A stretch of 5,095 nucleotides of DNA. It comes from an uncultured bacterium (GTDB lineage: Bacteria > Verrucomicrobiota > Kiritimatiellia > CAIKKV01 > CAITUY01). Made by a program: the position numbers and the translations under genes. Below the pieces are notes generated by a model that was given only the letters and a program-made list of their open reading frames with translations, did not search any database and was not told where the DNA came from. Position 1 is the first letter of the stretch, and every line of letters starts with the position of its first letter. The stretch is taken from positions 1 to 5,095 of the forward strand of contig CAIZMS010000018.1 of the NCBI GenBank assembly GCA_903934155.1, read 5' to 3'. Shown here one piece after another: positions 1 through 5,095 of this stretch.

Positions 1-937
1 GGATTTTGAAAAAGACGTGGCGGAGATCGAAAGCCGGATTGAGGAATTCAAGGCCAAAAATCCCGAACCCACCGGCGCACTGGTCAAGGAACTCAATCGC
101 CTTGAAATGGAACGGGCCGACAAACTGAAGGAAATTTACGCCTCCCTGACCCCCTGGCAAACCGTTCAGGTGGCGCGCCACCCGGAACGCCCTCTGATTC
201 GGGATTTCATCAGTGGACTTTGTTCGGAATTCATTGAACTTCACGGCGACCGCCTCTTTGGAGATGATCGGGGCATGATCGGCGGATTCGCCACAATTGA
301 CAATCACCGCGTCATGGTTATTGGGCATCAAAAAGGCAAGGATCTTGACGAAAAGATCAAATGCAATTTCGGACAAGCCTGCCCCGAGGGATACCGGAAG
401 GCTCTGCGTCTGATGAAACTTGCCGAGAAATTTCACATTCCCGTGGTCACCTTTATCGACACGCCCGGGGCCTTTCCCGGCCGTGACGCCGAGGAGCGCG
501 GCCAGGCCGAGGCTATCGCCCGAAACCTTCTGGAAATGGCCGCCCTGAAAACTCCCGTCATCGCGGTGGTTACCGGCGAAGGCGGAAGCGGTGGGGCCAT
601 AGGAATCGGCGTCGGCGATGTTGTCATCATGCTCTCCAATGCCGTTTACTCCGTAATCTCCCCTGAAGGGTGCGCCTCCATCCTCTGGCGCGACGGCACC
701 AAGGCGGCCGAAGCGGCCAACGCCCTGAAGATCACGGCCAAGTCGCTGTTGCAACTCAAGATCATTGACGAAATCATCCCCGAACCAGTCGGTGGCGCCC
801 ACCGCGATTTTGCAACAACCATGAAGACAACCAAAAAGGTTCTTCTTAAACATCTCTCAAGTCTGGAGAAGGTTTCACCCCGAAAATTGACGAGCCGGCG
901 GTTCGAAAAGTTCGCCGCCATGGGCCGTTTTAAGTAA
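1..937 (+). CDS. accA: Acetyl-CoA carboxylase carboxyltransferase subunit alpha (5' partial)
   Basis: AccA pairs with AccD to form the carboxyltransferase that moves CO2 from carboxybiotin on AccB to acetyl-CoA, giving malonyl-CoA for fatty-acid synthesis in the cytoplasm. Counting residues from the GTG at 17, family hallmarks include WQTVQVARHPERP (47-59), GDRLFGDD (77-84), IGHQKG (102-107), PEGYRKALRLM (123-133), FIDTPGAFPG (146-155), EERGQAEAIARN (159-170), GEGGSGG (187-193, the oxyanion-type glycine loop) and YSVISPEGCASILWRD (211-226). The C-terminal part has IIPEPVGGAHR (253-263). I do not accept the GTG as the start. The reading frame is open to the window edge, and the five codons before it encode DFEKD, which matches the N-terminal 'LDFE' block of AccA proteins. 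The gene therefore begins upstream, probably by only a few residues. The enzyme appears intact otherwise, and AccD is not in the window. The stop is 21 bp before the next gene, suggesting an operon. Confidence 0.97.
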   Translation, partial: DFEKDVAEIESRIEEFKAKNPEPTGALVKELNRLEMERADKLKEIYASLTPWQTVQVARHPERPLIRDFISGLCSEFIELHGDRLFGDDRGMIGGFATIDNHRVMVIGHQKGKDLDEKIKCNFGQACPEGYRKALRLMKLAEKFHIPVVTFIDTPGAFPGRDAEERGQAEAIARNLLEMAALKTPVIAVVTGEGGSGGAIGIGVGDVVIMLSNAVYSVISPEGCASILWRDGTKAAEAANALKITAKSLLQLKIIDEIIPEPVGGAHRDFATTMKTTKKVLLKHLSSLEKVSPRKLTSRRFEKFAAMGRFK

Positions 938-947
938 CATTTTTAGA

Positions 948-952
948 AAGGA
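948..952 (+). promoter_or_regulatory. Ribosome binding site of the carboxyltransferase-biotin carrier gene
   Basis: AAGGA lies 6 bases before the ATG at 959, inside the 21-bp gap after accA. It supports that ATG as the start. No promoter or terminator hairpin fits in this gap, so the gene is probably transcribed together with accA. Confidence 0.75.
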
Positions 953-958
953 CAGGTT

Positions 959-2929
959 ATGGCCAAGAAAAAGACAATCGGAACTCAGGATATCGTTCGC
1001 GACAGCATCAACCACATCCCTCTTCGCATCACCGACACCACGCTCCGTGACGCCCATCAGTCTCTCTGGGCTACTCGGATGCGCACCGCTGACATCATGA
1101 AAATCATCGATGTCGTCGACAATGTCGGCTACTACTCTTTGGAAGTCTGGGGCGGCGCTACCTTTGATGTCTGCCTGCGGTTTCTTCGGGAGGATCCGTG
1201 GGAACGCCTGCGCCAAATCAAGTCACGCGCCAAAAAAACTCCGTTGCAGATGCTTCTCCGCGGCCAGAACATCCTCGGGTACAAAAATTACCCAGACGAT
1301 GTCGTGGAGCGCTTTATCGCTCTGGCGATCGAAAACGGCGTGGATATCTTCCGGATTTTTGATGCCCTGAACGACACCCGGAATCTGGAAGTGGCGATCA
1401 AGTGCGTCAAGAAATACGGCGGCCATGCACAAGGCACAATCAGCTACACCGTCAGTCCCGTGCATACCGTCGACAAGTATGTCGCCATCGCCCAGGAACA
1501 AATCGCCATGGGAATCGACTCGCTATGCATCAAGGACATGGCAGGCATCCTGTCGCCGATCGCAGCCGAGCGGTTGGTATCGGCACTGGTTCGTGAAACC
1601 AAGATCCCCATCCAGGTTCATTCACACGCCACAAGCGGAATGGCGTCCGCCACCTATGTGGAATCCGTCCGCGCCGGCGCCGGCGCCATTGATTGCGCCA
1701 TCTCGCCCATGGCCGGGTTCTCCTCCCAACCGCCGGTCGAGACCATGCTGGCCATTTTCTCAGAAACCCACTACCACGCCAATCTCGACCAGGAAGCTCT
1801 CCGGAAGGTCTGCAAGTTCTTCCTTGAACTGATTCCGACCCGGCAGCTGAGCGCACATGTGGCGGACAACATCATTGATCCGGAAGTGCTGCTGCACCAC
1901 ATTCCAGGCGGCATGATCTCGAATCTTCGCGGTCAGCTCGCACAACAGGGTGCCCTGGATAAAATCGACCAGGTGTTTGAGGAATTGCCGAAGGTGCGCG
2001 CCGATCTGGGCTATCCCCCGCTCGTCACCCCAACCAGTCAAATCATCGGCATTCAGGCCGTCATGAATGTCATCTCCGGAGATCGTTACTCCCTCGTCTC
2101 ACAGGAGGTCAAAGACTATGCTAAGGGGCTCTACGGCCGCTCTCCTGCCCCGATGGACAAGGCCGTCATCAAGAAAATCCTGGGCTCTGAAAAACCCATT
2201 AGTGGTCGCCCCGCTGATCTTCTCCAGCCGATGCTACCGGATGCCACGGAAGGCGTAGATCCGAAGTTGATCAAAAAGGAGGAGGACATCATCTCCTACT
2301 GTCTCTTCCCGGAAGTGGCCATGGATTACTTCAAATGGCGCGCCCTTCCGCCCGAGCAACGTCCACCGATCCCTGCCGACATGGAGCTCAAAAAGCAGAT
2401 GGATGCCAAAAATCCTCCATCGGCGCCCGCTCAGGCGGCTATTCCCTTCCTGGCTCAGTCAGACTATGACTCCATCAGCCAATTGGTTGATAAAATCAGC
2501 GCCTTGAATTTTTCACAAATGACCATTCAGCATGCTGGCAGCACCATTAGCATCAATGCGTCCGGCGTTACAGCGGGCCCCCTTGTTGCCGCTCCAGTTT
2601 CTGCACCCACCGCACCGGCCCAGGCTGGCACACCGGCCCGCGCACCAGCCGCCGCCCCTAAGGTGGCGGCCCCGGCGGCCGCACCGGCCGGACCGAGCAT
2701 CAATGCGCCGCTGAATGGAACATTCTATCGCTCGCCAGGCCCCGGGAAACCGGAGTTCTGCCAGGAAGGCGACGAGCTTGCCGAGGGAGCCACTGTCTGT
2801 ATCGTTGAAGCCATGAAACTCTTCAATCCGATCAAGGCTCCGTATCGCTGTAAAATCGTGAAATTACTGATCCCCCACGGCACCCCTGTTAAAAAGGACG
2901 AGCCGATGATCAGCATCCAGAAGCTGTAA
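959..2929 (+). CDS. Biotin-dependent carboxyltransferase (OadA/PycB family) fused to an AccB-like biotin carrier
   Basis: The catalytic part, about residues 18-480, is the TIM-barrel carboxyltransferase of oxaloacetate decarboxylase alpha, pyruvate carboxylase subunit B and transcarboxylase 5S, followed by the conserved PYC/OADA domain. Motifs seen: TDTTLRDAHQSLWATR (25-40), EVWGGATFD (62-70), MLLRGQN (98-104), FRIFDALND (131-139), IKDMAGIL (191-198), VHSHATSG (220-227), IPGGMISNL (315-323) and PLVTPTSQIIG (354-364). By family analogy D26, H221 and H223 bind the metal and K192 is the active-site, possibly carbamylated, lysine. A flexible Ala/Pro-rich linker (about 536-579) leads to a biotinyl domain with EAMK (617-620), so K620 should carry biotin. 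The family substrate is pyruvate/oxaloacetate. Direction cannot be told: no biotin carboxylase (PycA/AccC) and no OadB/OadG membrane subunits are in the window. At 656 residues it is longer than the roughly 600-residue Klebsiella OadA, because the carrier resembles AccB. The start is the ATG with a good ribosome binding site. Confidence is high for the family and low for the exact reaction. Confidence 0.93.
   Translation: MAKKKTIGTQDIVRDSINHIPLRITDTTLRDAHQSLWATRMRTADIMKIIDVVDNVGYYSLEVWGGATFDVCLRFLREDPWERLRQIKSRAKKTPLQMLLRGQNILGYKNYPDDVVERFIALAIENGVDIFRIFDALNDTRNLEVAIKCVKKYGGHAQGTISYTVSPVHTVDKYVAIAQEQIAMGIDSLCIKDMAGILSPIAAERLVSALVRETKIPIQVHSHATSGMASATYVESVRAGAGAIDCAISPMAGFSSQPPVETMLAIFSETHYHANLDQEALRKVCKFFLELIPTRQLSAHVADNIIDPEVLLHHIPGGMISNLRGQLAQQGALDKIDQVFEELPKVRADLGYPPLVTPTSQIIGIQAVMNVISGDRYSLVSQEVKDYAKGLYGRSPAPMDKAVIKKILGSEKPISGRPADLLQPMLPDATEGVDPKLIKKEEDIISYCLFPEVAMDYFKWRALPPEQRPPIPADMELKKQMDAKNPPSAPAQAAIPFLAQSDYDSISQLVDKISALNFSQMTIQHAGSTISINASGVTAGPLVAAPVSAPTAPAQAGTPARAPAAAPKVAAPAAAPAGPSINAPLNGTFYRSPGPGKPEFCQEGDELAEGATVCIVEAMKLFNPIKAPYRCKIVKLLIPHGTPVKKDEPMISIQKL
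2459..2926 (+). other. AccB-like biotin carrier module within the carboxyltransferase gene
   Basis: This covers residues 501-656 of the fusion protein. Residues 501-533 (from SDYDSISQLVDKI to the paired isoleucines of STISI) resemble the N-terminal segment of AccB, which in E. coli begins with a similar 'IKKLIELVEESGISELEI' pattern. An Ala/Pro linker follows. The biotinyl domain then has INAPLNGTFYRSPGPG (581-596), matching the GTFYR(S/T)P 'thumb' region that marks AccB carriers and is absent from typical OadA and transcarboxylase 1.3S carriers. Next comes CIVEAMKLFNPIKAP (614-628), with the biotin lysine codon at 2816-2818. The usual AccB text after the lysine is close to M/L-M-N-E-I-E-A, so F622, P624 and the K626-A627-P628 segment are variants. 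Confidence 0.8.
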
Positions 2930-2945
2930 TCGTTCTGCGTGACAC

Positions 2946-3398
2946 ATGAGTACCGGACCTTTTGAGATTGGTGCCACCGGAGTGGATGTTGAGCGGATTA
3001 ACGCTGACATACGCGAAACCGTGGCGGCCAAGATGAAAGCCGGTGCTTATGTCGGCGCCCAACTGGCCCGGGCCGAGCGCTTTAACTTGATGAACCTGAA
3101 GAAGGACGAGAACTTCTTTGACTTCTACATGGAAAGCCTCCGGGAAGCCGTTTATGTGGACATCAATGACTTTGAGATCCGCGAGCGCAGGGCGATGTTT
3201 GCCCCCCTTCTGGTTCGTCTCAAGAAAACGATCTGGAGCCTTCTGAAGTTCTACACCTACCGGCTCTGGTCACAGCAGAACCAGGTCAACGGCCTCCTTT
3301 TGTCAGCCACCGAGGAAGTGGACCGCAAATACAGGGATCAGATCAAATCCCTTGAAGCGCGCCTCGCCAAATTGGAGTCTAAACTCCCTCCCGGCTGA
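2946..3398 (+). CDS. Small helical protein with C-terminal coiled coil, unknown function, coupled to a glycosyltransferase
   Basis: I do not recognise a named family. The 150-residue product has no signal peptide and no clear transmembrane segment. It is predicted largely helical: a charged N-terminal half, then an amphipathic, basic-aromatic stretch (about 84-109: APLLVRLKKTIWSLLKFYTY and following) that could lie on a membrane surface, then NQVNGLLLSATEEVD (112-126) and a heptad-like coiled coil (about 127-147, with leucines in KSLEARLAKLESKL). The 'LKK-W-LLKFYTYR-QQNQVN' pattern recalls helical segments found beside glycosyltransferases and methyltransferases in surface-polysaccharide clusters. 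That is from memory and suggests an accessory role in glycan synthesis. The ATG lies 16 bp after the previous stop with no evident ribosome binding site. Its stop overlaps the next gene's start by one base. The open frame, coding-like composition and coupling support a real gene; the function is unknown. Confidence 0.8.
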   Translation: MSTGPFEIGATGVDVERINADIRETVAAKMKAGAYVGAQLARAERFNLMNLKKDENFFDFYMESLREAVYVDINDFEIRERRAMFAPLLVRLKKTIWSLLKFYTYRLWSQQNQVNGLLLSATEEVDRKYRDQIKSLEARLAKLESKLPPG

Positions 3399-3400
3399 TG
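3396..3400 (+). other. TGATG stop/start overlap
   Basis: The TGA of the helical-protein gene (3396-3398) shares its last A with the ATG of the glycosyltransferase gene (3398-3400). The bases just before it are pyrimidine-rich (CTCCCTCCCGGC) and contain no Shine-Dalgarno sequence, so translation of the second gene probably depends on ribosomes finishing the first. Confidence 0.8.
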
Positions 3401-4579
3401 GCATCCCCTCCCCACATCGCTTTTGTTTCGCCTCGATTTTCGGAAGGCCCGACCGTGGGTGGCGCGGAAACGCTTCTTCGAAAACTCGCCGAAAGACTAG
3501 TGTCAAAGGGATGGCAAGTCGATTTTCTTACCACTTGCGCCCGAAATCATTTTACCTGGGATAACGAAATAGAACCGGGCGAAAAGGTGATTGAGGGCAT
3601 CACAGTCCGGCACTTCCCCGTCGACGGAGGCCGAGATCTGACTGCCTTTTTCGATGTTCAGAGCCGTATCAGCCGCTCCGTTAAAATCACCCGTGACGAG
3701 GAGCTGATCTGGCATCGGAATAATGTGAACAGTCAGGCGCTCTATGCCTATTTGAGAACCGAAGGGCACCGGTATGACAAAATCATCATGGGGCCTTATC
3801 TTTTTGCACTCGTTTATTTTGCCAGCCAGATCCATCCGGAACGAACCCTTCTTCTCCCCTGCCTTCACGACGAATGCTTTTCCACCCTGAAGACGATTCG
3901 CGAAATGTTTTTGAGTGTATCAGGCTGGCTGTTTAACGCTGAACCGGAACGCGACCTTGCCATAAAACTGTATGGACTGGATCCCTCGCGATCGGACGTT
4001 GTGGGCATGGGCATCGAGGCCTTCACAGCCAATCCTGACCGGTTCCGACAACGCCACGGCCTGACGGCTCCCTATGTGATCTATTCGGGTCGCCGTGAGC
4101 CTATGAAAGGAACGCCGCTCCTTCTGGACTACCTTGATATATTCAGGGAACGCACCGGGAAAGACATCAAGCTCGTCCTAACCGGGAGCGGCCCCTATGA
4201 TCCCCCCACCCGGCTGGCACCCCATATTCTGGACTTGGGTTTTGTCACCGAACAGGAGAAACATGATGCCATGGCTGGGGCGGCGGCGTTCTGTCATCCC
4301 TCAACGAACGAAAGTTTCAGCATTGTGATCCTGGAGTCATGGCTTGCCGGAACGCCGGTTCTGGTTCATGCGGCTGGCGAGGTCATGCCCTTTCATTGCC
4401 GGAAATCAAATGGCGGCCTATGGTTCCGGAACTACCCGGAATTCGAAGAGCAACTTTCACTGCTACTGGATTACCCGGAACTACGAACCGCCATGGGGGT
4501 AGCAGGACAACGCTATGTTCAGGATGAATACGCCTGGAAAACCGTTGAGACACGCCTGATGAAGGCCTTGCTGAAATAA
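3398..4579 (+). CDS. GT4-family glycosyltransferase (GT-B fold)
   Basis: The 393-residue protein is a retaining, nucleotide-sugar-dependent glycosyltransferase of family 4 type. The N-terminal Rossmann domain starts with HIAFVSPRFSEGPTVGGAE (6-24), including the glycine-rich GGAE acceptor/loop motif, followed by LLRKLAERLVSKGWQVDFLTT (26-46). The C-terminal domain has YVIYSGRREPMKG (226-238), with the Arg and Lys positions that usually contact the donor diphosphate, then LVLTGSGP (259-266) and LGFVTEQEKHDAMAGAAAFCHPS (280-302). The EX7E motif is complete as E305 to E313 (ESFSIVILE), then SWLAGTPVLV (314-323). The length is normal for the family, and there is no signal peptide or membrane span, so it is cytoplasmic or peripherally bound to the membrane. 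Donor and acceptor cannot be read from the sequence. The likely role is building lipopolysaccharide, exopolysaccharide or another glycoconjugate. It is translationally coupled to the upstream helical protein, which may be a partner. Confidence 0.93.
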   Translation: MASPPHIAFVSPRFSEGPTVGGAETLLRKLAERLVSKGWQVDFLTTCARNHFTWDNEIEPGEKVIEGITVRHFPVDGGRDLTAFFDVQSRISRSVKITRDEELIWHRNNVNSQALYAYLRTEGHRYDKIIMGPYLFALVYFASQIHPERTLLLPCLHDECFSTLKTIREMFLSVSGWLFNAEPERDLAIKLYGLDPSRSDVVGMGIEAFTANPDRFRQRHGLTAPYVIYSGRREPMKGTPLLLDYLDIFRERTGKDIKLVLTGSGPYDPPTRLAPHILDLGFVTEQEKHDAMAGAAAFCHPSTNESFSIVILESWLAGTPVLVHAAGEVMPFHCRKSNGGLWFRNYPEFEEQLSLLLDYPELRTAMGVAGQRYVQDEYAWKTVETRLMKALLK

Positions 4580-4591
4580 AACGCCACGCGC
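4580..4591. other. 12-bp gap between convergent genes, no terminator seen
   Basis: The glycosyltransferase stop (4577-4579) and the minus-strand stop (4592-4594) face each other. I see no stem-loop with a U-tract here. Any transcription end for either gene must lie within the opposing coding region or be factor-dependent. Confidence 0.6.
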
Positions 4592-5026
4592 TCAGGTCTT
4601 TTTCGAGGATTCCCCAGTGCTTGCGAGGACTTCCTGAATCCGAAGCAGAGACCGTTGAATCGATTCGACTTCTCGTTGAATAACCTCGAAACGGATGGAA
4701 TTCTCCGTCCGGACTGATTCCAAGGCATCGCGCCGGAGGGTAATTTCCCTCACCTCCGACTCCAACTCCATGATTTTGGACTGGGACGAAGAAATGACTT
4801 CCCTCATGTGGATGATTCTTACCGCCTTATCCTCATCAGAACTGTCAATATCTGACACTTCCATGTTCTCCGGGATGGGAACGGCGATCTTGTTACTGCA
4901 ATCAGGACAGGCAATAGTCAGCCCGGCACCCCGGCAGTCGATCGCAAGGCTCTTCTCGCAAAAGGGACAATTAAAAACAATGTCTGAATCGCGAATTTCG
5001 TTGGGATCGCTCATATCCTTGGACAT
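4592..5026 (-). CDS. Zinc-ribbon and coiled-coil protein, unknown function
   Basis: The 144-residue product has an N-terminal zinc ribbon: FNCPFCEKSLAID (18-30) and IACPDCSNKIAVPIP (38-52), with C20, C23, C40 and C43 as likely zinc ligands and an extra C31 between the pairs. An acidic segment follows (53-67, rich in D/E/S), then a long charged helix (about 68-136) with heptad-like hydrophobic spacing, predicted to be a coiled coil and to oligomerise. There is no signal peptide or membrane span. Short ribbons of this 'CPxC..L..D..G.G....CPxC...I.VP' form are common at the N-termini of uncharacterised PVC-group proteins. The function is not known; nucleic-acid or protein binding would be typical of such ribbons. 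The first ATG (5026) is preferred over the internal one at 5014 because a strong ribosome binding site precedes it. It lies convergent to the glycosyltransferase operon and so is transcribed independently. Confidence 0.85.
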   Translation of the reverse strand: MSKDMSDPNEIRDSDIVFNCPFCEKSLAIDCRGAGLTIACPDCSNKIAVPIPENMEVSDIDSSDEDKAVRIIHMREVISSSQSKIMELESEVREITLRRDALESVRTENSIRFEVIQREVESIQRSLLRIQEVLASTGESSKKT

Positions 5027-5034
5027 ATTAGGAT

Positions 5035-5040
5035 CTCCTT
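5035..5040 (-). promoter_or_regulatory. Ribosome binding site of the zinc-ribbon gene
   Basis: Read on the minus strand, AAGGAG lies 8 bases before the ATG at 5026-5024. It is the best Shine-Dalgarno match in the window and fixes both the strand and the start of the gene. The remaining bases to the right edge (5041-5095) are AT-richer and contain no gene that I can see; they probably belong to the leader or promoter region. Confidence 0.85.
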
Positions 5041-5095
5041 AATGACAGTTCTGAACCTACCACACCACTTCATCATAATCCATAGATTAATTAAC

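Noticed and set aside
875..1216. Minus-strand open frame spanning the accA/carboxyltransferase junction
   Set aside because: It lies opposite two strongly conserved coding regions, and its product has no recognisable domain.
1671..1686. Perfect 16-base GC-only palindrome made of GCGCCG/GCC units
   Set aside because: It lies within the conserved carboxyltransferase core and encodes an Arg-Ala-Gly-Ala-Gly-Ala run. GC-rich Ala/Gly codons explain it without a regulatory role.
1425..1856. Overlapping plus- and minus-strand open frames rich in Arg, Pro, Ser and Trp
   Set aside because: These are frame-shifted shadows of the carboxyltransferase core, caused by the GC-rich codons; the composition is typical of non-coding frames.
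2560..2700. GC-rich, repetitive stretch suggesting a repeat element
   Set aside because: It encodes the low-complexity Ala/Pro linker before the biotinyl domain, a normal swinging-arm feature of biotin carriers.
2939..2941. GTG as an alternative start for the small helical protein
   Set aside because: It is in a different reading frame from the ATG at 2946 and has no ribosome binding site.
4695..5042. 115-residue open frame on the plus strand opposite the zinc-ribbon gene
   Set aside because: The minus strand here encodes a proper zinc ribbon and coiled coil and has a strong ribosome binding site. The plus-strand translation shows no recognisable motif and is a shadow.
5072..5077. TATGAT on the minus strand as a possible -10 box for the zinc-ribbon gene
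   Set aside because: A -35 box at the usual spacing would fall at or beyond the window edge, and a single hexamer in AT-rich sequence is too weak to call.

Overview
The window reads as a stretch of bacterial chromosome, moderately GC-rich and densely coded. Taxonomy can only be inferred. The C-terminal gene has a two-CxxC zinc ribbon followed by a coiled coil, a style common in the PVC superphylum (Verrucomicrobiota, Kiritimatiellota, Lentisphaerota). Together with a carboxyltransferase fused to a biotin carrier, this makes such a Gram-negative bacterium my best guess. Nothing here proves it. No tRNA, rRNA, CRISPR array, insertion sequence or phage gene is visible.

Layout: four genes run left to right in a tight series. 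They are (1) accA, the alpha subunit of the acetyl-CoA carboxylase carboxyltransferase, cut off at its 5' end by the window edge; (2) a 656-residue biotin-dependent carboxyltransferase of the OadA/PycB family that carries its own biotin carrier domain; (3) a 150-residue unrecognised helical protein with a short coiled coil; and (4) a GT4-family glycosyltransferase. The gaps are 21 bp, 16 bp and a 1-base stop/start overlap, so one transcript is plausible. A fifth gene, a zinc ribbon plus coiled-coil protein, lies on the minus strand. It converges on the glycosyltransferase with only 12 bp between the stops, and its leader runs to the right edge.

Function: the first two genes belong to biotin-dependent carboxylation around acetyl-CoA/malonyl-CoA and pyruvate/oxaloacetate, linking fatty-acid synthesis to C3/C4 metabolism. 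The third and fourth look like a translationally coupled pair with a role in surface glycan or glycoconjugate synthesis. The most interesting feature is gene 2. Its catalytic part is of oxaloacetate decarboxylase/pyruvate carboxylase type, but its C-terminal biotin carrier looks like a nearly complete AccB, with an AccB-like N-terminal segment, an Ala/Pro linker and the 'thumb' insertion, and it sits next to accA. This raises the possibility that one carrier is shared between acetyl-CoA carboxylase and a C3/C4 carboxyltransferase. That is an inference, not something the sequence shows.
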